Source of the DNA: Neptunicoccus cionae
Lineage (GTDB): Bacteria > Pseudomonadota > Alphaproteobacteria > Rhodobacterales > Rhodobacteraceae
DNA length: 64,000 nt
Assembly (NCBI RefSeq): GCF_002860325.1
Contig: NZ_PKOJ01000005.1
Location: 186,001 to 250,000, forward strand
Direction: 5' to 3'
In this document: piece by piece, positions 32,680 through 41,206 of the stretch
How positions within the stretch are numbered: position 1 is the stretch's first letter
How the letters are laid out: every line of letters starts with the position of its first letter
Notes under the pieces: generated by a model
Database searches by the model: none
Seen by the model: the letters and a program-made list of their open reading frames with translations, nothing else
Told to the model about the DNA's origin: nothing
Translations under genes and position numbers: made by a program

Positions 32680-34323
32680 TTGAACAATCTTATCGAGAAC
32701 CTGAAAGGGCTGGGGCGTAAACGTCTTATTCTTATGGGAGCGACAGCTCTCGGCCTGACCGCCGCCCTTCTGATCGGGTTGAGCGTTGCGATGACTCCCA
32801 ATCTCCGGCCTCTGGTGATGGACGCCAGCGCCTCTGATTCTTCCCGTATGGTAAGCGAACTTGAGAAAGCCGGGTTCTCTCCTCGAATCTCTGCCGACGG
32901 GACCATGTTGTCCCTGCCCGAAAACGAAATAGCCCGCGCCCGCATGGCCCTAGCGCAGGCTGGTTTGCCCGCCGAGGGAAACGCGGGATGGGAATTGTTC
33001 GACCAGAGTTCCGGTCTGGGGATGAACAGTTTTCTACAGCAGATCAACCGCTTGCGCGCCCTTGAAGGGGAACTCGCCCGCTCTATCGAAACCATTCGAA
33101 ATGTTGAACGCGCCCGCGTTCACCTTGTTCTTCCAGAACGGGAAACCTTTTCTCAGGAACGGCCCGAGGCCTCGGCCTCTGTTGTGATCCACGCCAGACG
33201 CGGCACTCCGCTGGACCGCAGTCAGGCTTTGGCCGTGCGCAGTCTGGTCTCCGCTGCTGTACCACGGCTCTCTCCGGATCACGTAACGATTCTGAACGGG
33301 TCCGGTCAGGCGATTCTCAGCGAAGAGGATATTTCCGAAGGCACCGGCCTGAATTCCGCCCGCGCCGAGATTGAAGAGCGGCTCCGCCGGAACGTTGAAA
33401 GCATTCTTGCTGCCCATGTGGGTGCTGAAAACGTTCGCGTCCGCGTAACTGCCGATCTGGATACATCTCGGGAAGTCGTCGTTCAGGAATCATTTGACCC
33501 CGACCAGCAGGTGCCCCGCTCTGTCGTTTCGGTCACCGATCAGTCCCAAACATCCGACGGCGCCAACAGCACGGTAGATGTGGCCAACAACCTGCCGGGA
33601 ATCGACAACGGTGCTGGGGCTGCCGGCCGGTCGGAATCGAGCACATCGAGCCGTGACGAAACCTCCTTTGAAATCGGCAGCACCCGTTCGGAAATGATCC
33701 GCGAGCCCGGTGCGATCAAGCGTCTGACTGTGGCGGTCGTCGTTAACGGGATATGGAACGATGAAGGCGAATACACTCCGCGCAGTGCCGAAGATATCGC
33801 CCGCCTGACGGCCCTTGCCCATTCAGCCGCAGGCATCAGCGAGGAACGGGGCGATCAGGTAACGGTCGATTCGATGCAGTTTGCTGTGGGCGCGACCCCG
33901 CAAGGCGATAGTGCCGGAGGCGGCCTGACCGATGTGATTGCGATGAACTTCGGATCCATCCTGCGTTCCGTATCTGCAATTGTCGTTGTGGGCCTGCTGC
34001 TGTTCTTTGGCATTCGCCCCCTGATGCGGGCGGTGAACAAAATGATGGCTGAAGCAGGGGACGCGGCAGAAGCCCAAACCGGCGCGGCGGCGCAAAATGC
34101 AGAACCTACCCTGCGGGACGCCACAACCGGAGAGCCCGACGAGACGACTCCTGATCCTGACAATCCACCAGAAACCGTGGAAGAGGACGAAGAATTCGTA
34201 TCCATTGCCTCTGTTTCGGGCAGTGTGATGCGACGCCATATCGACGGCTTGAACAAATTCATTGAAACCGATCCTGAAACCTCCCTGCGCACGATCCGTG
34301 GCTGGATCAACCAGAAAGGCTGA
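32680..34323 (+). CDS. fliF: flagellar MS-ring protein FliF
   Basis: A 547-aa MS-ring subunit. Two membrane segments flank the periplasmic ring domains: RLILMGATALGLTAALLIGL near residues 14-35 and VSAIVVVGLLLFFGIRPLM near 428-446. YscJ/FliF ring-building motifs include LAQAGLPAEGNAGWELFDQS and RARVHLVLPERETFSQERPE. The C-terminal tail for FliG binding reads SVMRRHIDGLNKFIETDPET. The only good start is TTG at 32680 (MNNLIENLKGLG); no in-frame ATG precedes it and the SD is weak. It heads the fliF-fliH-fliN-fliP-fliG operon. Confidence 0.95.
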   Translation: MNNLIENLKGLGRKRLILMGATALGLTAALLIGLSVAMTPNLRPLVMDASASDSSRMVSELEKAGFSPRISADGTMLSLPENEIARARMALAQAGLPAEGNAGWELFDQSSGLGMNSFLQQINRLRALEGELARSIETIRNVERARVHLVLPERETFSQERPEASASVVIHARRGTPLDRSQALAVRSLVSAAVPRLSPDHVTILNGSGQAILSEEDISEGTGLNSARAEIEERLRRNVESILAAHVGAENVRVRVTADLDTSREVVVQESFDPDQQVPRSVVSVTDQSQTSDGANSTVDVANNLPGIDNGAGAAGRSESSTSSRDETSFEIGSTRSEMIREPGAIKRLTVAVVVNGIWNDEGEYTPRSAEDIARLTALAHSAAGISEERGDQVTVDSMQFAVGATPQGDSAGGGLTDVIAMNFGSILRSVSAIVVVGLLLFFGIRPLMRAVNKMMAEAGDAAEAQTGAAAQNAEPTLRDATTGEPDETTPDPDNPPETVEEDEEFVSIASVSGSVMRRHIDGLNKFIETDPETSLRTIRGWINQKG

Positions 34324-34331
34324 TCGTTAAA

Positions 34332-34976
34332 ATGAAAAGCATTCTGAGCCTGCCTGATCTGGACGAGGAAGACCGCGTCGAAGCGGTTCTTTCAGTATCG
34401 CGAGACGAAAACTTTACCCGCAAGGAAATGGATGCCGCAATTGCCGAAGCTGTTGAGGCTGCCAGAGCCGAGGCCCGCGAGGAAGGCTATAAGGCAGGCG
34501 AAGCGGCAATGCTGCAAAGTGCCGAAATCAAGCGGGTCGAAATGCTCGAAGCTCTGGCCCCGAGACTTGAAGAACTGTTTACAGAACACAGCACGTATTG
34601 TGCCGCTCTTGAACAGGAAATGACGCTGTTCATGCGGGACTTCTGCGAAAAACTGTTTCCTGATCTGGTATCCATACTGGGGCGGGATCGGGTCGCTGCG
34701 GAGCTGGTAGACATTTCCCGCCGCGCAATGGGAAGCCAGTGGCTCGAAGTGCGCGTGCCCTCCGGTTACGGGTTTCTGGCGCAGGAATTTGCCCGCCCCA
34801 AGGATGCCAAAATCGAACTGAAAGTCGTCGAAGACCCCAAACTGCGCCCTGTAGCGGTAGAAGCCAATTGGGAAAACGGCCGCTCGGAATACAACTTTGA
34901 CAATCTGTGCGGGGACATCCTGCTTCTCTTGAAGAACCCTAAACCTGATCCGAAATCATCTGGAAAGCGATTATGA
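34332..34976 (+). CDS. fliH: flagellar export ATPase regulator FliH
   Basis: A 214-aa protein that tethers FliI to the C-ring. An N-terminal Ala/Glu-rich helix (AEAVEAARAEAREEGYKAGE) with repeated A/G/R spacing is typical of FliH/YscL. The C-terminal domain contains ELVDISRRAMGSQWLEVRVP and ANWENGRSEYNFDNLC. It sits between fliF and fliN and overlaps fliN by 4 bp. Confidence 0.83.
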   Translation: MKSILSLPDLDEEDRVEAVLSVSRDENFTRKEMDAAIAEAVEAARAEAREEGYKAGEAAMLQSAEIKRVEMLEALAPRLEELFTEHSTYCAALEQEMTLFMRDFCEKLFPDLVSILGRDRVAAELVDISRRAMGSQWLEVRVPSGYGFLAQEFARPKDAKIELKVVEDPKLRPVAVEANWENGRSEYNFDNLCGDILLLLKNPKPDPKSSGKRL

Positions 34977-35314
34977 CAGACGAACCCCGCAGCATTCTGA
35001 ACGATCTCGCTGCCGAAGAGATCGACAAACTTTCGTCCGGAAAGGACGGAGACGGCGGGCAGAGCGTAAATGCAATGCTGAACGTGTCTCTGGATGTTCA
35101 GGTTGTATTGGGCCAGACCCGTATGCCTGTGGCACAGCTTTTATCCCTGACCCGCGGGTCGGTTGTGGAACTGGACAAGCGGATCGGCCAACCCCTTGAT
35201 GTGATGATTAACGACCGGCTCGTTGCGCGCGGGGATCTGGTGAAAATCGGCGATGGCGGATTGGGTATTAACCTGACCGAGATCGTCAAAGACCACGTTT
35301 CGGAGAGCCGTTGA
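34973..35314 (+). CDS. fliN: flagellar motor switch protein FliN
   Basis: A 113-aa C-ring protein. The SpoA domain fills the C-terminal half: NVSLDVQVVLGQTRMPVAQL, TRGSVVELDKRIGQPLDVMI, NDRLVARGDLVKIGDGGLGI. Its stop overlaps the fliP start (TGATG). Confidence 0.94.
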   Translation: MTDEPRSILNDLAAEEIDKLSSGKDGDGGQSVNAMLNVSLDVQVVLGQTRMPVAQLLSLTRGSVVELDKRIGQPLDVMINDRLVARGDLVKIGDGGLGINLTEIVKDHVSESR

Positions 35315-36177
35315 TGCCATCGGGCGCGCTGAACCACAGTTTACTGCGGATTGCAGCCGCCCTTCTTATTGCCGGCTTGGCACTCGCGCTGGGGGCGACG
35401 GTGGTCGCTGCACAGGACACCGGCGTTGGTTCCCTGATCGGAGATCTTGCCGACGCGCTTGACCCGAACGCCGATGAAAGCGGCGAACTGTCAGGGCGTC
35501 TGTTACAGATGTTCGGCCTTCTGACGGTTCTGTCTGTTGCGCCGGGTCTGTTGATCGTCATGACCTCTTTCACCCGCTTCGTGATCGTGCTGTCGATCCT
35601 GCGTATGGCCCTTGGTCTGAATCAGTCCCCGCCCAATATGGTGATCACCTCGCTGGCGATGTTTCTGACCTTTTTCACCATGCAGCCTGTATTTCAGGAC
35701 AGTTGGGACAACGGCCTTTCCCCCCTGATCGCCGGATCAATCACCGAAGAGCAAGCGGTAGAGCGCATTGCAGCGCCGTTCCATAAATTCATGGCCAGCA
35801 ACACCCGTGACAAGGATCTGTCGCTGTTTCAGGGCTTCTCGGTGCAAAACGGCACCGTTGATCCTTCAACGCCTCTGGAGGATCTGGTCGAAAACGGAGA
35901 GATCACCCTGCCCGCAGATCGGTCCGAACTGGCGTGGTCCGTGCTGGTGCCCTCTTTCATGATCTCTGAATTGCGTCGCGCTTTTACCATCGGTTTTCTG
36001 ATCTTTGTTCCCTTTCTCGCTATTGATCTGATTGTAGCCGCAATCCTGATGGGGGCCGGTATGATGATGTTGTCCCCCGTCCTGATTTCCCTGCCCTTCA
36101 AAGTGATCTTTTTCGTTGCGATCGACGGCTGGTATCGCCTTGCCGGTTCATTGATCCAATCCTATGCCGCCGGTTAG
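35314..36177 (+). CDS. fliP: flagellar export gate protein FliP
   Basis: A 287-aa export-gate protein. A cleavable signal peptide is visible (LLRIAAALLIAGLALALGAT, then VVAAQD), followed by four membrane helices. The FliP signature SFTRFVIVLSILRMALGLNQ with SPPNMVITSLAMFLTFF is present. ATG 35314 overlaps the fliN stop; a TTG one codon earlier is less likely. Confidence 0.95.
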   Translation: MPSGALNHSLLRIAAALLIAGLALALGATVVAAQDTGVGSLIGDLADALDPNADESGELSGRLLQMFGLLTVLSVAPGLLIVMTSFTRFVIVLSILRMALGLNQSPPNMVITSLAMFLTFFTMQPVFQDSWDNGLSPLIAGSITEEQAVERIAAPFHKFMASNTRDKDLSLFQGFSVQNGTVDPSTPLEDLVENGEITLPADRSELAWSVLVPSFMISELRRAFTIGFLIFVPFLAIDLIVAAILMGAGMMMLSPVLISLPFKVIFFVAIDGWYRLAGSLIQSYAAG

Positions 36178-36214
36178 TACCGGCCGCGCCCTGACAATAT
36201 GGAGCCCCTAGCCC

Positions 36215-37231
36215 ATGCAACTCGACATAGAAGAATTCTCGCTCTCGGGCGCTGAAAAAGCCGCCGTTCTGTTCCTGTGCATCGGTGAGGAGCGGGGCTC
36301 GGCCCTGATGAAAAAAATGGCGCGTTCCGAAATTCAGGCGGTCATACAGGCCATGTCACGGCTGGGAACCATCCCTGCAAGCGTGGTCGAAACCGTCATC
36401 CGTGACTTTTCCGAAACCGTTTCCGGCGGGGCGGGTGTGGAAGGATCTGTCCAGATTGCCGAAAGGATGCTGTCCGGATTTATGACGGATGATGCTGTCA
36501 CCGATATTCTGGGCGATCTGCGCTCGCCCACCCACGGGCAGAACGTCTGGGACGCTTTGGCGGCAGTCAACGAACAAACGATAGCCACATGGCTGTCCGG
36601 AGAACATGACCAGACGATTGCAGCGATCATGTCCCGTATGAAACCTGCGGTTTCCGCCCGCGTCTTGCCGCTGTTCGGGGCCGAACGGATGACAGAAATC
36701 ACCACCCGAATGATCGGTCTGGGCAGCCTGTCCCGCAGTGTGCTGGAAAATCTGGAATCTGTTATCGTGACGGACTTCCTGTCCACTGCCACGCGAAAGT
36801 CCAACCTTGATCCCCACCAGCGGCTTGCGGATATGTTCAACAAGATGGACGCAGGCGCCTTTGAGGGGCTGTCGGCCAATCTCGAACAACGAATTCCGGC
36901 AGAGCTGGAAGAGATCAAGAAGAAGATGTTCACCTTTGACGATATGATCAAACTGGATGGTGGCGCACTGCAGCGGATCATGCGACTGGCGGAAGGCAAC
37001 ACGCTGGCGCTGGCCCTGCGGGGGGCGAAGGCCGATGTACGGGAGGCCTTCATGTCCGCACTCACCCAGCGGATGCGCGAGATGCTGGAGACAGAGATGA
37101 AAGAGATGGGACCGGTCCGTGCACGCGAAACCCGAGAGGCGCAGGCCGCACTTATCGACATCACCAATGATCTGGTCAGTCAGGAAGTCATCCGGCTGCC
37201 AAGCACAGAAGACGAAATGATCGAGGACTGA
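36215..37231 (+). CDS. fliG: flagellar motor switch protein FliG
   Basis: A 338-aa C-ring torque protein. N-terminal region: LSGAEKAAVLFLCIGEERGS. Middle domain: VWDALAAVNEQTIATWLSGE and HDQTIAAIMSRMKP, the EHPQ-like motif being EHDQ here. The C-terminal torque helix region is MFTFDDMIKLDGGALQRIMR, followed by ALALRGAKADVREAFM. It closes the fliF-fliH-fliN-fliP-fliG operon. Confidence 0.95.
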   Translation: MQLDIEEFSLSGAEKAAVLFLCIGEERGSALMKKMARSEIQAVIQAMSRLGTIPASVVETVIRDFSETVSGGAGVEGSVQIAERMLSGFMTDDAVTDILGDLRSPTHGQNVWDALAAVNEQTIATWLSGEHDQTIAAIMSRMKPAVSARVLPLFGAERMTEITTRMIGLGSLSRSVLENLESVIVTDFLSTATRKSNLDPHQRLADMFNKMDAGAFEGLSANLEQRIPAELEEIKKKMFTFDDMIKLDGGALQRIMRLAEGNTLALALRGAKADVREAFMSALTQRMREMLETEMKEMGPVRARETREAQAALIDITNDLVSQEVIRLPSTEDEMIED

Positions 37232-37244
37232 TCCGAAAAAGAAA

Positions 37245-37265
37245 CGCCGGACCCTGGCTCCGGCG
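37245..37265. terminator. rho-independent terminator between fliG and the DUF1217 gene
   Basis: Stem CGCCGGA/TCCGGCG with a 7-nt loop. On the leftward strand it is followed by TTTCTTTTT, so it is strongest for the flaF-flbT-DUF1217 transcript; it may also stop fliG transcripts. Confidence 0.7.
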
Positions 37266-37292
37266 CTTCGTCATTCATTACAGTTCAGCGCG

Positions 37293-38099
37293 TTACAGGT
37301 ACTTTGACGCAGAAAATCCCTGAACCATATCAATGTCGATCGTGATCTGTGTGTAATCGGTTCCGTTGCTCAGAAGTGTGACCGCGGCGCTTTGGGTTTC
37401 CTGACTGTTTATCACATCCGCAAAGGCCGAATACTGTCGGATCAGCTTTTCACGCACTTCGGGATCTTGCAGTTCCTCGATGGAAAGGCGGCTTTCGAAC
37501 ATGGCCTTCTTTGCATCGATATCCGCACTGTCAAAAGCATCCGGCAGACCAAATGCTGTGGTGAAAAAACTGGTCAGTTCCACATCTGCGAGGATGGAAT
37601 ACCAGTTTGTCATGGACTGGATTTTCTGATCAAAGGTCAGCGCCACACCGACACTTTCGTTCACTTCGCTCTGGGTGTCGATCAGGCGTTGGGTGGTATA
37701 GCGCGCCACCATGCTGTCAATCCACTCGGCGTCCTGAAAATTTTCTCCGGCAAGCCCGTCGGTAGAAAAACCGAGTTCTTCGTTGATGCTGGTGTAATTG
37801 GAATCAGAGAGTTTATTGACCAGAGAGGAACTGTCTTCTGTGTCAGAGGTAATGATCTCTTTCATCATCGCCTTGGCATAGATTTCATCTTCCAGTCCGA
37901 AAGACTTCATCACGAAGCTGAAAACCTCATAGTCCTCAACCAGTTCGTCGATGGTACCAATCGAAGCAATCCGTTCGCGGAAGGCATCGATTTCCCGCGC
38001 TGATGTGGGATCGCGCTGCACGTCAGCTTCAAAGACTTCGCGGTTTTCACGGACCAGACTGATGCCAACAAACGGGGACAGGCCGCTGGTAGAGATCAC
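37293..38099 (-). CDS. DUF1217-family flagellar protein
   Basis: A 268-aa protein of the DUF1217 type, common near flaF/flbT in alphaproteobacteria. Typical features: FRERIASIGTIDELVEDYEV, SFVMKSFGLEDEIYAKAMMK, LTSFFTTAFGLPDAFDSADI and RLSIEELQDPEVREKLIRQY. No signal peptide or membrane segment is visible. It overlaps flbT by 4 bp, giving a flaF-flbT-DUF1217 operon. The molecular role is not established; the operon suggests filament assembly or its regulation. Confidence 0.78.
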   Translation of the reverse strand: MISTSGLSPFVGISLVRENREVFEADVQRDPTSAREIDAFRERIASIGTIDELVEDYEVFSFVMKSFGLEDEIYAKAMMKEIITSDTEDSSSLVNKLSDSNYTSINEELGFSTDGLAGENFQDAEWIDSMVARYTTQRLIDTQSEVNESVGVALTFDQKIQSMTNWYSILADVELTSFFTTAFGLPDAFDSADIDAKKAMFESRLSIEELQDPEVREKLIRQYSAFADVINSQETQSAAVTLLSNGTDYTQITIDIDMVQGFSASKYL

Positions 38100-38518
38100 G
38101 ACGCAATCTCCTTGACCGGCGCAACAGCAGCCAGCGCCAGCAGTTCGTCTTCATAGGTAATAACCGGAAGAAGCCGGCGGTAGGCCGCATAAAGGTTGTT
38201 CGCTTCCACCAGCGCACGCGTGTCCCGCAATGTCTGGCCCTGACTCTTTGCCAATGCGGCTTCAAGTTCTGCAATGGCTTCGTAAATTCGCGGGAACAGC
38301 GTAGCCCTGTCATCCCGACTGACCATTGCAATCTGGATCAGATGGCACAAGCGGCGAACCGGTGTGCTGGCCATGGATTCCGCGAGGATTTCTTCAGCCC
38401 GCAACACATCAGACTGGTTTTCGATTTCGACAATCATCTGGTTGCGGCTGGCATTTCGCAGCACAGCACCGTTCACAACGACCCTGTCGCCGGCTTTCAC
38501 TTTCAGGACCAGCCCCAT
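38096..38518 (-). CDS. flbT: flagellin mRNA regulator FlbT
   Basis: A 140-aa FlbT protein. In Caulobacter FlbT binds the 5' leader of flagellin mRNA and promotes its turnover. Family features include LVLKVKAGDRVVVNGAVLRN and ARLKV-like core variants such as SDVLRAEEILAESMASTPVR. It is downstream of flaF and the two flagellin genes. Its likely targets are the identical leader stem-loops at 39976-39995 and 41130-41149. Confidence 0.9.
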   Translation of the reverse strand: MGLVLKVKAGDRVVVNGAVLRNASRNQMIVEIENQSDVLRAEEILAESMASTPVRRLCHLIQIAMVSRDDRATLFPRIYEAIAELEAALAKSQGQTLRDTRALVEANNLYAAYRRLLPVITYEDELLALAAVAPVKEIAS

Positions 38519-38913
38519 TATGCCGCCTCCGACCCTTGGGTCTGAAGTGCCGCGATCAGGGGCGCGTTCACATCCATAAGTGCCTTAACAGTGCCCTGCC
38601 CGCTCAGAACCAGACTTGTCTGACGCTCTACAAAGATCGCCAGCGACAAAAGACCGGCGCGCAATTCAGGGGGAAGTGTGTTGCCGGGTCTGCTGAGATC
38701 GGCTTTGAACTCCAGCCAGAGCCGGACGTTATCATTCAGCGCTTCACGAAGCGGGCCTGCAAGAATGCCCAGTCGTGCGCCACCGGCTTCGGTTGCGTCA
38801 TATTCGGACTGGTGGGCACCCAGACGCAGGTTCATCTGGCTTAGAATCCGGCGCTCGATCGCACGGGGTGTTTCTGTGGCTTTGATGGTTTTTTTATAGG
38901 CGGAAAGACTCAT
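38518..38913 (-). CDS. flaF: flagellin assembly/regulatory protein FlaF
   Basis: A 131-aa FlaF protein, an alphaproteobacterial flagellin chaperone or regulator. It begins MSLSAYKKTIKATETPRAIE and continues RRILSQMNLRLGA; LREALNDNVRLWLEFKADLS and LLSLAIFVERQTSLVL match the family. Its stop abuts the flbT start. It is downstream of the flagellin genes, past a perfect hairpin. Confidence 0.9.
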   Translation of the reverse strand: MSLSAYKKTIKATETPRAIERRILSQMNLRLGAHQSEYDATEAGGARLGILAGPLREALNDNVRLWLEFKADLSRPGNTLPPELRAGLLSLAIFVERQTSLVLSGQGTVKALMDVNAPLIAALQTQGSEAA

Positions 38914-38955
38914 GAGGTATCACCTTCTGGTGGGGTTATGAGAAAGGCTTGATGT

Positions 38956-38981
38956 CTCCGACCCTGTTCTCAGGGTCGGAG
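38956..38981. terminator. perfect 11-bp hairpin after flagellin 1
   Basis: CTCCGACCCTG-TTCT-CAGGGTCGGAG, perfect 11-bp stem, between flagellin 1 and flaF. No T-tract follows on the leftward strand, so it may be an attenuator or mRNA 3'-end stabiliser that leaves some read-through into flaF-flbT. Confidence 0.6.
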
Positions 38982-39009
38982 CGCCAGATTTAGTAATCTC
39001 GGGTAAAGA

Positions 39010-39945
39010 TTACTGGAACAGGCTCAGAACGTTGGACGGTGCCTGGTTCGCGATGGAAAGCGACTGAGTTGCCAGCTGCTGCTGTGTTTGCAGTGCTTGC
39101 AGACGGGCCGCTTCTTCTTCCATGTCCGCATCGATCATGGAACCCACACCGCTGTCGATGTTATCGGTCAGCTTGTTCAGGAATTCCTGCTGGTTCTCGA
39201 TAGATTTCTCGGATTGACCCAGCTTTGTCGCAATGTCGGTGACGCTCGTCAGATAGCCTTCAGTGGTGGCCAGAACGCCCGCAAGGAATGCTTCGCCAGT
39301 CGCAGCTGTCTCTGCTGCTGTTGCAAAACCGGACGCAACACCTGCAAAACTGCCAACCAATGACGCCATGTCATATGCGCCAACAGCAATATCAGTTGTT
39401 GCATAAGTACCGCCCGCACGGGTGATACCAGTCACAACACTGCGATCGGTACTGACTGTACCTGCGTTGGCTGCGGCTGTTGTCTCGCTACCGTCTGTTG
39501 CGTCAATAGCCGCAGCAGTAACGCTGGCGTAGGTTCCGGCGCTCAGCAGGTCATCCCCGTTAAAGGTGGACTGGCTCAGCGTGGTTTCCATTTGCTTGAC
39601 CAGTTCCTTCAGATCGTTCTCGATCTCTGTCTGGCCACCGGCTGCGCCTTGCGCAAAAGCAACCTTGTCAAGGAACTGCTGGGCAAGATCCTGAATGGTT
39701 TCAGAACCCAGACGGGCCGTTGCAACGGAGTTTTTCGTCAGGGTCAGACCTTCGTTGATGGACGCATAGGCAGAGCTGTCGCCCTTCATGGTCTCGGAGA
39801 TCTGGAAATAAGCTGCGTTGTCTTTTGCAGATCCGACTTTCAGACCCGAAGAAATCCGGTCCTGAGTTGTGGCCATGTTGTCGTTCACTTCGCGAAGGGC
39901 CGAAAGGGCGTTCATTGCAGAAGTGTTTGTGATGATCGAAGTCAT
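39010..39945 (-). CDS. fliC: flagellin, copy 1
   Basis: A 311-aa filament subunit. The conserved D0/D1 N-terminus is SIITNTSAMNALSALREVND with NMATTQDRISSGLKVGSAKD. The C-terminus ends QQQLATQSLSIANQAPSNVL then SLFQ. The central 130-240 region is variable and differs from copy 2. The start at 39945 has AAGGACTAC upstream. It shares an almost identical leader with copy 2. Only a degenerate cluster motif (GAACGAAAAATAAAC, leftward, near 40074) lies upstream, so it may be expressed differently. Confidence 0.95.
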   Translation of the reverse strand: MTSIITNTSAMNALSALREVNDNMATTQDRISSGLKVGSAKDNAAYFQISETMKGDSSAYASINEGLTLTKNSVATARLGSETIQDLAQQFLDKVAFAQGAAGGQTEIENDLKELVKQMETTLSQSTFNGDDLLSAGTYASVTAAAIDATDGSETTAAANAGTVSTDRSVVTGITRAGGTYATTDIAVGAYDMASLVGSFAGVASGFATAAETAATGEAFLAGVLATTEGYLTSVTDIATKLGQSEKSIENQQEFLNKLTDNIDSGVGSMIDADMEEEAARLQALQTQQQLATQSLSIANQAPSNVLSLFQ

Positions 39946-39975
39946 ATTAAGTAGTCCTTGCTTTCTTGCTCTGGA

Positions 39976-39995
39976 CACCGGTCATTCTACCGGTG
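39976..39995 (-). other. flagellin 1 mRNA leader stem-loop
   Basis: CACCGGT-AGAATG-ACCGGTG on the leftward strand, a 7-bp perfect stem with 6-nt loop, about 31 nt upstream of the ATG. The same element is in front of copy 2. It is a plausible FlbT or RNase target. Confidence 0.6.
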
Positions 39996-40033
39996 GTAGG
40001 GATTTTTCCCATGTGAAGAAGAAGCGCTGGTCA

Positions 40034-40052
40034 GGTTTCCATCCGGTTTCCA
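40034..40052 (-). repeat. paired TGGAAACC repeats upstream of flagellin 1
   Basis: TGGAAACC occurs twice with an 11-bp period (40045-40052 and 40034-40041, read leftward), i.e. about one helical turn. The same pair precedes flagellin 2. Confidence 0.55.
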
Positions 40053-40113
40053 AATGAACTCTACTTGAAGTTTATTTTTCGTTCGGCTGGATTTCGGTGC
40101 GCTTCCCTTCAAC

Positions 40114-40136
40114 CCCGCCCCCGATTACGGGGCGGG
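40114..40136. terminator. hairpin after flagellin 2
   Basis: CCCGCCCC/GGGGCGGG, 8-bp GC-rich stem with a 7-nt loop, 25 bp downstream of the flagellin 2 stop. No T-tract. It probably separates the two flagellin transcripts. Confidence 0.55.
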
Positions 40137-40160
40137 ATATTTCGGCTAAACGTCCGTTCC

Positions 40161-41099
40161 TTACTGGAACAGGCTCAGAACGTTGGACGGTGCCTGGTTG
40201 GCGATGGAAAGCGACTGAGTTGCCAGCTGCTGCTGTGTTTGCAGTGCTTGCAGACGGGCCGCTTCTTCTTCCATGTCCGCATCGATCATGGAACCAACGC
40301 CGCTGTCGATGTTATCGGTCAGCTTGTTCAGGAATTCCTGCTGGTTCTCGATGGATTTTTCGGACTGACCCAGTTTGGTTGCGATGTCGGAGACTTTTCC
40401 GACAACACCTTCAGTAGATGCCAGAACACCGGCAAGGAAAGCTTCGCCGGTTGCTGCTGTCGCATTGGTTTCAAAGTCGGTGCTTATAGCTTTGAAATCG
40501 CGCACGAGCTCGGCCATGTCATATGTGCCAACCACGATGTCGGTTGTGGCATAGCCAGTACCCGCACGGCTGATGCCCGTTACGACATTGCGGTCTACGC
40601 CGACTGTCGCATCACTGTTTACACTTGATGTCAGAGCACCAGTGCCCCCGTTAACCGCAGCTTCAGTCGTAAAGGTGCCACTATAAGATCCCGCACCCAG
40701 CATATCATCCCCGTTAAAGGTGGACTGGCTCAGCGTGGTTTCCATCTGCTTGACCAGTTCCTGAAGATCGTTCTGGATCTCGCCTTGGCCACCGGCTGCG
40801 CCTTGCGCAAAAGCAACCTTGTCAAGGAACTGCTGGGCAAGATCCTGAATGGTTTCCGAACCCAGACGGGCTGTTGCAACGGAGTTTTTCGTCAGGGTCA
40901 GACCTTCGTTGATAGACGCATAGGCAGAGCTGTCGCCCTTCATGGTCTCGGAGATCTGGAAATAGGCTGCGTTGTCTTTTGCAGAGCCGACTTTCAGACC
41001 CGAAGAAATCCGGTCCTGAGTTGTGGCCATGTTGTCGTTCACTTCGCGAAGTGCCGAAAGGGCGTTCATTGCAGAAGTGTTTGTGATGATCGAAGTCAT
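40161..41099 (-). CDS. fliC: flagellin, copy 2
   Basis: A 312-aa flagellin. The first ~105 residues and last ~75 are almost the same as in copy 1 (for example SIITNTSAMNALSALREVND and TQQQLATQSLSIANQAPSNV). The centre differs (AGSYSGTFTTEAAVNGGTGA, ATVGVDRNVVTGISRAGTGY). Tandem duplication with gene conversion of the ends is likely. The start at 41099 shares its SD with copy 1. An exact TTGCGAAAAA motif lies 107 bp upstream. Confidence 0.95.
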   Translation of the reverse strand: MTSIITNTSAMNALSALREVNDNMATTQDRISSGLKVGSAKDNAAYFQISETMKGDSSAYASINEGLTLTKNSVATARLGSETIQDLAQQFLDKVAFAQGAAGGQGEIQNDLQELVKQMETTLSQSTFNGDDMLGAGSYSGTFTTEAAVNGGTGALTSSVNSDATVGVDRNVVTGISRAGTGYATTDIVVGTYDMAELVRDFKAISTDFETNATAATGEAFLAGVLASTEGVVGKVSDIATKLGQSEKSIENQQEFLNKLTDNIDSGVGSMIDADMEEEAARLQALQTQQQLATQSLSIANQAPSNVLSLFQ

Positions 41100-41129
41100 A
41101 TTAAGTAGTCCTTGCTTTCTTGCTCTGGA

Positions 41130-41149
41130 CACCGGTCATTCTACCGGTG
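41130..41149 (-). other. flagellin 2 mRNA leader stem-loop
   Basis: CACCGGT-AGAATG-ACCGGTG, identical to the element at 39976-39995, at the same distance from the ATG. Confidence 0.6.
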
Positions 41150-41187
41150 GTAGGGATTTTTCCCATGTGAAGAGGAAGCGGACCTCA

Positions 41188-41206
41188 GGTTTCCATAAGG
41201 TTTCCA
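41188..41206 (-). repeat. paired TGGAAACC repeats upstream of flagellin 2
   Basis: Two TGGAAACC copies 11 bp apart (41199-41206 and 41188-41195 read leftward), directly after the TTGCGAAAAA motif. Confidence 0.55.

Noticed and set aside
39946-39978. Upstream extension (11 codons) of flagellin 1, also present in flagellin 2
   Set aside because: Flagellins begin at MTSIITNTS; the extension is the conserved leader and the SD lies inside it.
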